Source: Kitasatospora sp. NBC_01246 (GTDB lineage: Bacteria > Actinomycetota > Actinomycetes > Streptomycetales > Streptomycetaceae). Taken from it: 64,000 nt of DNA. This document shows positions 48,293 to 57,037 of this stretch, one piece after another. The stretch is taken from NCBI RefSeq assembly GCF_036226505.1, contig NZ_CP108484.1:7659501-7723500 (forward strand). Reading direction: 5' to 3'. Both the position numbers and the translations under genes were made by a program. Each line of letters begins with the position of its first letter. Positions within the stretch are counted from its first letter, which is position 1. The notes beneath the pieces were generated by a model. That model was not told the DNA's origin, ran no database searches, and was given only the letters and a program-made list of their open reading frames with translations.

Positions 48293-48580
48293 ATGTTCGC
48301 GCACTGGGGTACCTTCACCAAGAACGACACCCTCGGAGACTGTCTCGGCGTGGCCCAGAGCGCGCTGCAGCGCCAGGGCTTCCAGGTCTGGGACCTCGCC
48401 GGCGACGGCGACTACCAGGTGATCGGCGGCAACTCCGCCGTGATCGCCAACATCGTCTGCGTTCCGCAGTCCGGGAACATCTGGATCACGGTCAGCGCCT
48501 ACTCCACCGACTCGGCGCTCGCCGAGCGGACCCGGAACGACGTCCGCACCTACATCGTCAACTCGGTCCGGATCGACTGA
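48293..48580 (+). CDS. small uncharacterised protein
   Basis: A 95-residue soluble protein with FAHWGTFTKNDTLGDCLGVA, LQRQGFQVWDLAGDGDYQVI and AVIANIVCVPQSGNIWITVS, ending in ERTRNDVRTYIVNSVRID. The regular alpha-beta alternation suggests a compact sandwich; no family recognised. ATG 48293 follows AAGGGAG. Apparently monocistronic. Confidence 0.75.
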   Translation: MFAHWGTFTKNDTLGDCLGVAQSALQRQGFQVWDLAGDGDYQVIGGNSAVIANIVCVPQSGNIWITVSAYSTDSALAERTRNDVRTYIVNSVRID

Positions 48581-48682
48581 GACCGGCCGGTTCCGGCCGG
48601 GCCCCGGCGCGAGCCGGTCCGCGGGGCGGTGCCACCCGCCCGCCCTCGGGCCGGTTCGTACCCGGCGATAGGGTTCGGGACC

Positions 48683-50227
48683 ATGACGGACACCCCGGTC
48701 GCACACCCCCGGAAGCCCGCCCGCCCGACGGCCGGGCCGAGACCCCGCCCGGCGGCGGCAGCGACGGCTGCGGCACCGGCGACGGCGACGCTCGTGGCCG
48801 GCCCGCCCGACGGCCCGGCCGGCAGTGACCTGCACCTCGAACTGCCCGCCACCGGCGGCCGCCGCGCCGCGCTGATGGCCGCCCTGCGCGAGGCGATCCG
48901 CAGCGGCCGGCTCGCCCCCGGCACCCGGCTGCCGCCGTACCGCTCGCTCGCCGCCGACCTCGGCATCGCCCGCAACACCGCCGCCGACGCCTACGCCGAG
49001 CTGGCCGCCGAAGGCTGGCTGACCGCCCGTCAGGGCTCCGGCACCACCGTCGCCGACCGGGCCGAGCCGGTCGCCGCGACCCGGGCCCGCCGGACGTCCC
49101 CGTCGCGCCGGCCCGCCCACGACCTGATCCAGGGCCGCCCCGACGCCTCCGCCTTCCCCCGCGCCGACTGGCTCGCCGCCGGCCGCCGGGCGCTCACCTC
49201 CGCGCCCAACGAGGCCTTCGGCCCGGGTGACCCGCAGGGCCGCCGCGAGCTGCGGGTCGCCCTCGCCGACTACCTGGCCCGGGCCCGGGGCGTGCGCACC
49301 GACCCCGAGCGGATCGTGGTCTGCTCCGGCTTCGCCCACGCGCTGCGGCTGCTGTTCGACGGCGCGGGCGCGGTACTGGGCGGCCCCGCAGCCGGTCCGC
49401 TGGCCGTCGAGGCCTACGGGCTGGGCTTCCACCGGGCGCTGCTGGCCAGGGCGGGGGTGACGACGCTGCCGCTGCCGCTGGACGAGGACGGCGCGCGGAT
49501 CGACGCGCTCGCGGAGCACCCGACGGTGCGCACGGCGCTGCTCACCCCGGCCCACCAGTTCCCGACCGGCGGCCCGCTGCACGCCGCCCGGCGCGCGGCG
49601 GTGATCGACTGGGCGCGCGGGAGCGGCGCGCTGGTACTGGAGGACGACTACGACGGCGAGTTCCGCTACGACCGGCGCCCGGTCGGCGCGGTGCAGGGGC
49701 TCGACCCGGAACGGGTGATCTACCTCGGCAGTGTCAGCAAGAGCCTGTCGCCCGCGCTGCGGCTCGGCTGGATGGTGCTGCCCGAGCAGCTGGTGGACCG
49801 GGTGCTGGCCGTCAAGGGCGAGCGGGAGGCCTGGGCGAGCGCGCTCGACCAGCTGACGCTCGCGGAGTTCATCGAGTCGGGCGGCTACGACCGGCACGTG
49901 CGGCGGATGCGCCGGCGCTATCGGGACCGCCGGGACCACCTGCTGGCCGAACTGGCCGTGCGGGCGCCGCACATCGAGGTGTCCGGGATCGCGGCCGGCC
50001 TGCACGCGGTGCTCCGGCTCGCGCCCGGCACCGAGCGGTCCGTGCTCAAGGCGGCGGCCTACCGGGGACTGGCCCTGGACGGGCTGGCGGACTACCGGCA
50101 CCCGCTGATCGGGCCGGACGCGATGCCCGTGGCGGACGGTCTGGTGGTCGGCTACGCCACGCCGGCCGACCACGCCTACCAGGCGGCCGTCGCCGCGCTC
50201 TGCGACGTCCTGCCCGCCCCGCTCTGA
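48683..50227 (+). CDS. MocR/PdxR-type regulator (GntR HTH plus aminotransferase fold)
   Basis: A 514-residue chimera. After a ~45-residue Ala/Pro-rich N-terminus comes a GntR winged helix (LMAALREAIRSGRLAPGTRL, PPYRSLAADLGIARNTAADA). A class I aminotransferase domain follows, with ALVLEDDYDGEFRYDRRPVG and the PLP lysine in YLGSVSKSLSPALRLGW. These regulators sense PLP or amino-acid adducts and often control vitamin B6 or amino-acid genes; no pdx gene is adjacent. ATG 48683 has TAGGGT eight bases upstream and no ribosome site, so it is probably leaderless. Confidence 0.92.
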   Translation: MTDTPVAHPRKPARPTAGPRPRPAAAATAAAPATATLVAGPPDGPAGSDLHLELPATGGRRAALMAALREAIRSGRLAPGTRLPPYRSLAADLGIARNTAADAYAELAAEGWLTARQGSGTTVADRAEPVAATRARRTSPSRRPAHDLIQGRPDASAFPRADWLAAGRRALTSAPNEAFGPGDPQGRRELRVALADYLARARGVRTDPERIVVCSGFAHALRLLFDGAGAVLGGPAAGPLAVEAYGLGFHRALLARAGVTTLPLPLDEDGARIDALAEHPTVRTALLTPAHQFPTGGPLHAARRAAVIDWARGSGALVLEDDYDGEFRYDRRPVGAVQGLDPERVIYLGSVSKSLSPALRLGWMVLPEQLVDRVLAVKGEREAWASALDQLTLAEFIESGGYDRHVRRMRRRYRDRRDHLLAELAVRAPHIEVSGIAAGLHAVLRLAPGTERSVLKAAAYRGLALDGLADYRHPLIGPDAMPVADGLVVGYATPADHAYQAAVAALCDVLPAPL

Positions 50228-50254
50228 CCGGGGCCGCCGGCCCGCACGCTCCGG

Positions 50255-50330
50255 CCCTTACCCTCGGGCCCGCACCCTCCGGCCCGCGCCCTCCGGCCCC
50301 GGGTGGGTGGTGCGGGCCGGAGGGTAAGGG
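50255..50330. terminator. long terminator after the MocR gene
   Basis: Positions 50255-50276 and 50309-50330 pair over 22 bp with a single mismatch (CCCTTACCCTC arm against GAGGGTAAGGG). The 32-base loop is itself built of CTCCGGCCC-like repeats. It begins 28 bases after the stop codon. Confidence 0.85.
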
Positions 50331-50459
50331 GAGGGGCCGTGGCGGGAGGTGTCGTGGCGTAGTCAATGGCCCGCCGCGTCCGCTCCGCTGTCATATGCCG
50401 GTACGGGCCCGGGCGGAGGCCGGTGCCACGACCGGCGGTGCCGCCTAGGCTCACTGGTC

Positions 50460-50969
50460 ATGCGCAGAACACATGTGAGCCGTCTCGGAATCGCTGCGAT
50501 CCTGGCCCTCGTCGTCGGTCTGCTCCTCTCGGCCGCTCCCGCCCAGGCGGACACGCCGCTGCTCACGGTCGGCTCCGACCGGGCGACGGCGACCCCGGGC
50601 TCCGCGGTCACCCTGACGTTGACGCTGACCAACCCGCACGACACCCCCGTGCGGTTCGTCTACCAGTCCGTCCAGCCGACCTACCAGACCAGCCAGGTCC
50701 CCGGTCTGGCGTACGCCTTCTCGTCCTGCGGCGGGGCGGTCAGCGCGTGCGACACCGGCGGCACCAGCGGCCTGGTCCACCACACCGTGCCCGTCGCGGC
50801 GGGGGCCTCCACCACCGTGACGCTGACCTACGACATCGCGGCCGGCTCGGCCTGCGGCGCCGGCACGCGGATCGACTTCTACACGTACCTCTACTACGAG
50901 TACCAGTCCGGCGCGGCCTCCGACTCCGGCATCTTCGACATCCCCGGCAACGAGGTCGTCTGCTCCTGA
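50460..50969 (+). CDS. small secreted DUF11/adhesin-like protein
   Basis: A 169-residue exported protein. Residues 1-30 are a signal peptide (LGIAAILALVVGLLLSAAPA before QAD). The mature part is one immunoglobulin-like module (TPGSAVTLTLTLTNPHDTPV, AGASTTVTLTYDIAAGSACG) with cysteines that can pair. Function is unknown; probably cell-surface. ATG 50460 has TAGGCT eight bases upstream and no ribosome site, the leaderless pattern. A strong hairpin follows at 51016-51056. Confidence 0.8.
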   Translation: MRRTHVSRLGIAAILALVVGLLLSAAPAQADTPLLTVGSDRATATPGSAVTLTLTLTNPHDTPVRFVYQSVQPTYQTSQVPGLAYAFSSCGGAVSACDTGGTSGLVHHTVPVAAGASTTVTLTYDIAAGSACGAGTRIDFYTYLYYEYQSGAASDSGIFDIPGNEVVCS

Positions 50970-51015
50970 CCCCGGCCGGTCCGGCCCGCTCGCGCGGGCA
51001 CCCGTCCCACAGTCC

Positions 51016-51056
51016 CCCGTCAGGTGCCGGCCGCCCCCGTACCGGCACCTGACGGG
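51016..51056. terminator. perfect 15-bp terminator
   Basis: CCCGTCAGGTGCCGG and CCGGCACCTGACGGG form a perfect stem with an 11-base loop, 46 bases after the secreted-protein stop codon. Confidence 0.85.
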
Positions 51057-51099
51057 CCTTTCGCGTGCGCTGTCGGACCCTTGTGACAGGCTTGCGCGC

Positions 51100-51996
51100 A
51101 TGGCCGAACCGCTGACCGATGCGACCGACCGCGCCGCCGCGAGCGCGCCCGCGGGCCTCCCCGCGCGCATGACCGCAGCCGCGAGCACGACCGCCGGGGC
51201 GGCCGGCTCCCCGGGCCGGTCCGCCGCCCGCCCGGGGGAGCCGGGCCCGCGCGGGTTGCCCGTCCCGCCCGGTGTCGCCGAGGCGATCCGGGCCCGGGCC
51301 GACGAGCGGACTGCTCCGCTGGTGCACGGCCTGATGCGGCCCTCGCTGGCGCTCGCCGCCGGGGGCGACGGTCCGTCGGCCGGGGTGCTCGGCGGGCTGC
51401 CCGCCCTGCCGGCCGGCACCGGGTGGCCGGAGTTCGCCGGCCGCCCGATGCAGCTGCTGGCCCAGCTCGACTGCGCCGGCCTGGCGGAGGCCTTCCGCAC
51501 CACCGGCCGGGGCGGTGACTGGCCGCTGCCGACCGCCGGGCTGCTCCTCTTCTTCCACGACGAGTGGCTCTCCGACTTCACCGGCCGTGGCTGCCGGGTC
51601 CTGCATGTGCCCGCGGGCGCACCGCCCGGACCGGCCCCGGCCGACGGCCCGGGCACCCCCGCCGTCCCGGCCGTCGAGGTCCGGGCCGAGTGGCGGCTCT
51701 CCGCGCCCTCCTACCAGGACCGCGAGCTGGAGAACGTCTTCCCCGACGACTTCATGATCGCCCTCGACCTCGCCGCCGACTTCCGCGACCACCTCGCCGC
51801 CCCCGGCGTGCGGGTGCTCGGCTGGTGCGACACCGACACCGGCCGCCCGGCGGGGCACCGGCCGCTGCTGCAGATCGGGAGCCGCGCCCTCGCGGTGGAC
51901 TGGGGCGAGTGCGTCAACGTGTCGTTCTGGATCACCGACGAGGACTTGGCGGCGGGCCGCTTCGACCGCGTCCGGCACGGCTTCGAGGTCGCCTGA
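51100..51996 (+). CDS. DUF1963 (YwqG-like) protein
   Basis: A 298-residue protein. After a low-complexity Ala/Gly/Pro segment (~1-55) comes the DUF1963 fold: LGGLPALPAGTGWPEFAGRP, MQLLAQLDCAGLAEAF, LLLFFHDEWLSDFTG, and near the C-terminus HRPLLQIGSRALAVDWGECV with NVSFWITDEDLAAGRFDRVR. The family is of unknown function, present across bacteria. ATG 51100 has no obvious ribosome site. It stands between two transcription units, isolated by the hairpin upstream. Confidence 0.85.
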   Translation: MAEPLTDATDRAAASAPAGLPARMTAAASTTAGAAGSPGRSAARPGEPGPRGLPVPPGVAEAIRARADERTAPLVHGLMRPSLALAAGGDGPSAGVLGGLPALPAGTGWPEFAGRPMQLLAQLDCAGLAEAFRTTGRGGDWPLPTAGLLLFFHDEWLSDFTGRGCRVLHVPAGAPPGPAPADGPGTPAVPAVEVRAEWRLSAPSYQDRELENVFPDDFMIALDLAADFRDHLAAPGVRVLGWCDTDTGRPAGHRPLLQIGSRALAVDWGECVNVSFWITDEDLAAGRFDRVRHGFEVA

Positions 51997-52157
51997 GCGG
52001 GCCGGCGAACGCCGCTCGGAGCGGGCCCGCCACCGCTGCCCGGGCGGGGCCGCCCGGCCGCCACTAGGCTGCTGGAAGAGGTGGGGGCACCCGCCCGCGA
52101 CCGCCGGTCCGCCCGGCCGAGCGGTCGGACCCCGATCGCCGAACCGGTGGGACGGAC

Positions 52158-53123
52158 GTGGTAGCAGAGGGATCGGCGACATTCGACGCGGCGGCGCCCG
52201 ACGGCGCGGAGCCCCCGGTCGGCGAGCTGCTGCGCTCGGTCCGGGCCCACCCCTCACTGCTGCCCGAGACCCTCGCCGTCTTCGCCGTCCGCCACCGCGG
52301 CCCCCGGGCCGCCCGCCGGGTCGCCGCGCTGCGGGCGGCCCACCCGGAGGCGACGCCGCAGGAGCTGGCCGGACTGGCGGTGACGCACGCCCGGCGGGTG
52401 AGTCAGAGCGAGGGCGCCTTCGTCGGCGGGCCGTTCATGGTGCTCATCCCCTTCGCGTTCTGCACCGCGCTGCTGGCCCAGGCCCAGCTGTTCCTCGAAC
52501 TCGCCGCCCTGGCCGGGAGGGACCCGGCCGCCCGGCCCCGGGCCGCCGAGATCCTGGTGCTCCAGGGCGCCTACCCCGATGTCGCGGCCGCCGGGCGCGC
52601 CCTGGACACCGCGCCCCGGCCCTCGGGCGGGCGGCGGCGCGGGCTCTGGTCGCTGCTCCGGCGGATGGCCCGGCTGCTCGGGCTGACCAGTGAGGGGGCC
52701 GATCCGCCGCCCTCCCGCTGGCGGACGGCCGGCGGCTGGCTGCTGGTCCTGCTGGTCTTCCTGATCGGGCTGGTCGCGCCGCTGGTCTGGCTGCCCTACA
52801 TGGGCTTCTCCTACGCCCGGGCGACCGACCGGGTCGGCAGCCGGTCCGTCGACTTCTACTTCGGCGGTGACGTCGCCGGGGCCGCGCTGCGGCGGCGCCG
52901 TCGTCGCGCCGACCCGGCGACCGTCGCGGCCACCATCAGGGCGGGGATCTCGCTGGTCCTGCCGGTGGGGGCGGTGATCATGCTGCTGCTCGCCGACATC
53001 CGGGTCGCGGGCAGCCGGTGGCCGCTGATGTCGATCATCCTGCTCGTGCTGTCCGTCCTGGTCGGCGAGGTCTGGTACCGCCGCCACCGGCGCCACCGGC
53101 GGGCCGCGGCGCAGGACGGGTGA
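52158..53123 (+). CDS. uncharacterised membrane protein
   Basis: A 321-residue protein with about five hydrophobic segments: FMVLIPFAFCTALLAQAQLF near residue 100, WLLVLLVFLIGLVAPLVWLP near 195, and ISLVLPVGAVIMLLLADIRV with LMSIILLVLSVLVGEVW near the end. The N-terminal ~85 residues are Ala/Arg-rich and cytoplasmic, and the C-terminus is basic (RRHRRHRR). I do not recognise the family. The start is GTG 52158, with a poor ribosome site. A hairpin at 53155-53175 terminates it before the encapsulin gene. Confidence 0.7.
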   Translation: MVAEGSATFDAAAPDGAEPPVGELLRSVRAHPSLLPETLAVFAVRHRGPRAARRVAALRAAHPEATPQELAGLAVTHARRVSQSEGAFVGGPFMVLIPFAFCTALLAQAQLFLELAALAGRDPAARPRAAEILVLQGAYPDVAAAGRALDTAPRPSGGRRRGLWSLLRRMARLLGLTSEGADPPPSRWRTAGGWLLVLLVFLIGLVAPLVWLPYMGFSYARATDRVGSRSVDFYFGGDVAGAALRRRRRRADPATVAATIRAGISLVLPVGAVIMLLLADIRVAGSRWPLMSIILLVLSVLVGEVWYRRHRRHRRAAAQDG

Positions 53124-53154
53124 CGGTCCGCCGTTCGGGCGTCCGACGGGCCGT

Positions 53155-53192
53155 CACCCGGCCCTTGGCCGGGTGTTCGACGAGCGAACACC
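53155..53192. terminator. hairpin and overlapping inverted repeat upstream of the encapsulin gene
   Basis: CACCCGGCC-ctt-GGCCGGGTG (53155-53175) is a perfect 9-bp stem 31 bases after the preceding gene. Overlapping its right arm, GGTGTTCG-acgag-CGAACACC (53172-53192) is a second perfect 8-bp inverted repeat that looks more like an operator. The rest of the 429-base gap (53124-53552) shows no gene; TAGGGT at 53408-53413 is a possible -10. Confidence 0.6.
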
Positions 53193-53552
53193 TGTGCCAT
53201 CCGCTCGTGGGCCGCCCGGCGGCCCGCGGGCCCGCACGTCGCTCCGTTCGGGTGGAGGGGATCGTTCCGGTGGGCGGGCGATTCGCATGCACAGCAAGTC
53301 CGGGGTCAATGGGAGGAACGCACGGGATTCCAACCGCCAGGCGCATCAGATTCACCCTATCGGGGGGTGCTTTGGGGCCGTACGGCTTTGGCCGGGCGCG
53401 GGTGATCTAGGGTTCCCGGTGGGTCGCCCCGAGTGGGCGGACACCATCGCGCTCTCTCGCCAACACCCCTTCCCGTACGCGTATCTGATGATCCGTCCCC
53501 GGACTCCGGGGCGGGTCGGCGTGACCTTGACCAGATGAAGGAGACCCTGCCG

Positions 53553-54962
53553 ATGCCGGTGGACACGAACCCGGAGACGCAGCAGGTACCGCAGCAGTCG
53601 AGCCTGACGACGGCCGCTGCCCGCAACCTCGCCACCACCACCAAGTCCGCACCGCAGATGCAGGAGATCACCTCCCGCTGGCTGCTCAAGGTGCTCCCCT
53701 GGGTCCAGGCCGCCGGTGGCGCCTACCGGGTGAACCGCCGGCTCACCTACACCGTCGGCGACGGCCGGGTGGAGTTCATCAAGACCGGCTCGGAGGTCCG
53801 GGTCATCCCCCGTGAGCTCGGGGAACTCGCCCTGCTGCGCGGCTTCGACGACGACGGGGTGCTGACGGCCCTCGCCGACCGCTGCGAGCAGCGCGACTTC
53901 GGCCCCGGCGAGGTGCTGGCCGAGCGGGGCACCGAGGCGGACCGCATCTACCTGATCGCCCACGGCAAGATCAACCAGATCGGCACCGGCAAGTACGGCG
54001 ACGAGACGGTGGTCGGCGTGCTCGGCGACGGCGACCGCTTCGGCGAGCACGCCGTGCTCGACCCGGACGCCGTCTGGGAGTTCACCGCCACCACGGTGAC
54101 CGCCGGCACCGTGCTCTCGCTGCCGAGGCGCGAGTTCCAGGCCATCCGGGACGGCTCGCCCGCGCTCCAGCGGCACCTGGAGGAGTTCCTGGCCCTGCCG
54201 CTCCAGCGCCAGAACGAGCGCGGTGAGGCCGAGATCGCTATGTCGGCGGGCCACCACGGCGAGTTCGAGCTGCCCGGCGCCTTCGTGGACTACGAGCTGA
54301 AGCCGCGCGAGTACGAGCTGAGCGTCGCCCAGACGGTGCTGAAGGTGCACAGCCGGGTCGCCGACCTCTACAACCAGCCGATGAACCAGACCGAGCACCA
54401 GCTCCGGCTGACCATCGAGGCGCTGCGCGAGCGCCAGGAGTACGAGCTGGTCAACAACCCGGAGTTCGGCCTGCTCAACAACGCCGACTTCTCGCAGCGG
54501 ATCCAGACCCACTCGGGCCCGCCCACCCCGGACGACCTCGACGAGCTGCTGAGCCGCCGCCGCGACCCCGACTACCTGCTCGCCCACCCGCGCGCGATCG
54601 CGGCGATCGGCCGCGAGCTGAACTCCCGCGGGCTCTACCCCCACCATGTCGACCTCGGCGGGCAGCAGGTGCCGGCCTGGCGCGGGGTACCGATCCTGCC
54701 GTGCAGCAAGATCCCGATCACCAAGGAGAACACCAGCTCGATCCTGGTGATCCGGACGGGCGAGGACAACCAGGGCGTCATCGGCCTGCACCAGACCGGC
54801 ATCCCGGACGAGTACCAGCCGAGCCTCTCGGTGCGCTTCATGGGCATCAGCGAGAAGGCGATCATCTCGTACCTGGTCAGCGCCTACTACTCGGCCGCGA
54901 TCCTGGTGCCGGACGCGGTCGGCGTCCTGGAGAACGTCGAGATCGCGCACGGTCGCCACTGA
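53553..54962 (+). CDS. family 2B encapsulin shell protein (EshA-type, cNMP-binding domain)
   Basis: A 469-residue HK97-fold nanocompartment protein of the SrpI/EshA type. A cyclic-nucleotide-binding domain is inserted at ~107-205: FGPGEVLAERGTEADRIYLI, VVGVLGDGDRFGEHAVLDPD and TAGTVLSLPRREFQAI, with GDRFGEHAVL as the phosphate-binding-type cassette. The shell segments include EITSRWLLKVLPWVQAAGGA, YELSVAQTVLKVHSRVADLY, IPITKENTSSILVIRTGEDN and KAIISYLVSAYYSAAILVPD. Family 2B shells usually enclose terpene or related enzymes encoded next door; no such cargo gene adjoins this one. ATG 53553 follows AAGGAG at nine bases. A strong terminator follows. Confidence 0.9.
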   Translation: MPVDTNPETQQVPQQSSLTTAAARNLATTTKSAPQMQEITSRWLLKVLPWVQAAGGAYRVNRRLTYTVGDGRVEFIKTGSEVRVIPRELGELALLRGFDDDGVLTALADRCEQRDFGPGEVLAERGTEADRIYLIAHGKINQIGTGKYGDETVVGVLGDGDRFGEHAVLDPDAVWEFTATTVTAGTVLSLPRREFQAIRDGSPALQRHLEEFLALPLQRQNERGEAEIAMSAGHHGEFELPGAFVDYELKPREYELSVAQTVLKVHSRVADLYNQPMNQTEHQLRLTIEALRERQEYELVNNPEFGLLNNADFSQRIQTHSGPPTPDDLDELLSRRRDPDYLLAHPRAIAAIGRELNSRGLYPHHVDLGGQQVPAWRGVPILPCSKIPITKENTSSILVIRTGEDNQGVIGLHQTGIPDEYQPSLSVRFMGISEKAIISYLVSAYYSAAILVPDAVGVLENVEIAHGRH

Positions 54963-55022
54963 ACAACGGCCCGATCGGGCGCGGGCGGGCCGTAACCGGC
55001 CCACCGCAAGATCGTTTCACCT

Positions 55023-55065
55023 GACGTCGGACGGCCCGCCCCTCAAAGGCGGGCCGTCCGATGTC
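55023..55065. terminator. terminator of the encapsulin gene
   Basis: Positions 55023-55040 pair with 55048-55065 over 18 bp (core TCGGACGGCCCGCC with GGCGGGCCGTCCGA, one G-T wobble) around CCTCAAA, 60 bases after the stop codon. Confidence 0.9.
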
Positions 55066-55147
55066 GCCCCTCCCGGCGCCGACCGGGCTCCAGGACGGGG
55101 CCGACTTCCGACGAGGACAACTCCCCACGAACGCGGACCTCCTGACG

Positions 55148-56062
55148 ATGCGAGAGATACATGGAGCCCCTGGCGCAGCCCCGGCGGGCACGGCGGATAC
55201 CGGTGGACGGGCCGTCGTGACCGCAGACCTGATCGTCGTGAGCAAGGGCGCTTCCGGGCGCCGGGCCCGGCTGGCCGGCGCGGCAGCCGGGGTGGCCGCC
55301 CTCTGCGCGCTGCTGAGCGGCGCGACCGGTGCCGCCCGGACCCCCGAGCACCACGGCGGGGGCGACCCGCACGGGCCGGTCGTCGAGACCTGCGTCTCCA
55401 CCGGCACGGACGTCTCGGTGTCGGTCGGCCGAGGTGGCGTGGGCGTCGATGTCGATGTCGACGTGGAGGTGGGCGTCTCGGTCGACCTCTCCGGAGTGCT
55501 GCACCACCCCGGTCCGCACCCGAAGCCCAGTCACCCGCCCTGGCACCACCACCACCACCCGTGCCCGAGCCCCACCCCGACGCCCAAGCCGAGTCCGACG
55601 CCGACACCCACCCCCACGCCGACGCCGACTCCCACCCCCACCCCGACGCCGACGCCGATCCACCCGCCGACGCCGGAGCCGAAGCCCACCCCGACGCCGA
55701 CCCCCGCGCCGGTGCCGCCGCCCGCCCCGACGCCGAGGCCCACCCCGCCGCCCGCGTCGACCAGGCCCGTGCCGAAGCCCACGCCGAAGCCGACCGCGGC
55801 ACCGGTCGTGCCACCGGCCCCCGCGCCCGAGCCGCCCTCGCCGACCGCCACGCCGAGCCCGGCGGCCGTCGAAGCGAAGCCGCGGCCCGTGGTCAAGCCC
55901 GTCCGGGTGCCGCTGGCGGCCCCGCCGGTGCCCGCTCCGGAGCGCCACCACGGCAGCTCGCCGACCCGGACGATGCTGCTCGTCACCGTGCCCGCCGTGC
56001 TCGCCGCGGCGGCCCTGCGCCCGCGCGGCCGGTCCGGCCGGGGCGGCTCCGGCCGCTCCTGA
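55148..56062 (+). CDS. Pro/Thr-rich wall-spanning protein with two membrane segments
   Basis: About 304 residues. A hydrophobic N-terminal segment (ARLAGAAAGVAALCALLSGA) acts as signal or anchor. The exposed part starts with a short strand-rich stretch (VSVSVGRGGVGVDVDVDVEV) and continues as ~150 residues of PTP repeats, an extended rod suited to crossing the wall. A C-terminal hydrophobic helix (MLLVTVPAVLAAAAL) ends in a short Arg/Gly/Ser tail. No LPXTG sortase motif is present. The start is uncertain (ATG 55148 or GTG 55217), as neither has a good ribosome site. The repeats are GC-rich and could vary in length. Confidence 0.6.
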   Translation: MREIHGAPGAAPAGTADTGGRAVVTADLIVVSKGASGRRARLAGAAAGVAALCALLSGATGAARTPEHHGGGDPHGPVVETCVSTGTDVSVSVGRGGVGVDVDVDVEVGVSVDLSGVLHHPGPHPKPSHPPWHHHHHPCPSPTPTPKPSPTPTPTPTPTPTPTPTPTPTPIHPPTPEPKPTPTPTPAPVPPPAPTPRPTPPPASTRPVPKPTPKPTAAPVVPPAPAPEPPSPTATPSPAAVEAKPRPVVKPVRVPLAAPPVPAPERHHGSSPTRTMLLVTVPAVLAAAALRPRGRSGRGGSGRS

Positions 56063-56180
56063 GGCGCCCGGCCCCCGAGGCGGCCCGGCCCGGCCGGCCG
56101 CCTTCGACCGCCCGGTCGTCGGGTGAGCGGGTGACGGCCGGGCCCGATACAGAGAACCCGAGCTGAAGAAGGGAGTTCCC

Positions 56181-56951
56181 ATGTCCGAGTGGTTGGCGCT
56201 GGCCATCGCCATGTCGGCGGCCTGCGCCGTCGTGGTGGCGGTGGTGCTGCTGAGGCACCGCAGGGTCAGTGAGGAGGAGGACACCGACGAGACGCCCGAC
56301 GTCATCGAGTACATGACGATGATGATCGGCGTGGTCTACGCGATCGTGCTCGGCCTGGCCATCGCCGGCGTCTGGGAGGCGCGCGGCGCCGCCCAGGACG
56401 ACGTGGCGCGCGAGGCGCAGTCGCTGCACGAGGTGAGCGAGCGCGCCCAGATCTACCCGGTCGAGTTCCGCGACAAGGTCCGCGCCGATGTGGACGCCTA
56501 CGTCTCCTACGTGGTCGACACCGAGTGGACGTACATGCGCGAGCACGGCGAGATCTCCGAGCGCGGCACCGAGTTACTCGACAAGCTCCGCACGGACGTC
56601 GCCACCCGCACGCCGGCCAGCGATCTGGAGGCCCAGGCCTACCAGCCGATCATGGACCGGATCAGCACCGTCGACGACGCCCGCAGCGCCCGCGGCCAGA
56701 ACGCCGGGCCGACCATGCCGGGCGTGGTCTGGTTCGGCCTGATCGTCGGAGCCGTGGTGACCGTCGGCATGGTGTTCGCACTGCAGATCCGGCGCTCGCC
56801 GCGGGAGTTGCTGCTGGCGGGGGCGTTCAGCGCGCTGATCGCCTTCCTGCTCTTCCTGATCTGGGACTTCGACGATCCGTTCGGCCGGAGCGTCTCGGTG
56901 ACCACGCAGACGTTCACCGACCTGTTCCCGACCCTGGGCGGTGGCGACTGA
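56181..56951 (+). CDS. DUF4239 (bestrophin-like) membrane protein
   Basis: A 256-residue protein with about four membrane segments, two near the N-terminus (LALAIAMSAACAVVVAVVLL and MTMMIGVVYAIVLGLAIAGV) and two near the C-terminus (VVWFGLIVGAVVTVGMVFAL and LLLAGAFSALIAFLLFLIWD). The charged central region with WEARGAAQDDVAREAQSLHE is typical of DUF4239. The family resembles bestrophin-type channels; function is untested. ATG 56181 follows GAAGGGAG. Confidence 0.88.
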   Translation: MSEWLALAIAMSAACAVVVAVVLLRHRRVSEEEDTDETPDVIEYMTMMIGVVYAIVLGLAIAGVWEARGAAQDDVAREAQSLHEVSERAQIYPVEFRDKVRADVDAYVSYVVDTEWTYMREHGEISERGTELLDKLRTDVATRTPASDLEAQAYQPIMDRISTVDDARSARGQNAGPTMPGVVWFGLIVGAVVTVGMVFALQIRRSPRELLLAGAFSALIAFLLFLIWDFDDPFGRSVSVTTQTFTDLFPTLGGGD

Positions 56952-57037
56952 GCGTCACGCGGACCGGCGTTCCTTCGATAATCTGATCCGGCCGTCGGGG
57001 GTCGGTCCCGTCGGGCGCATCGAGAGGATCGTCAGTC

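Noticed and set aside
53172..53192. LexA/SOS box upstream of the encapsulin
   Set aside because: The half-sites are GTTCG...CGAAC, the reverse of the actinobacterial GAAC...GTTC order.
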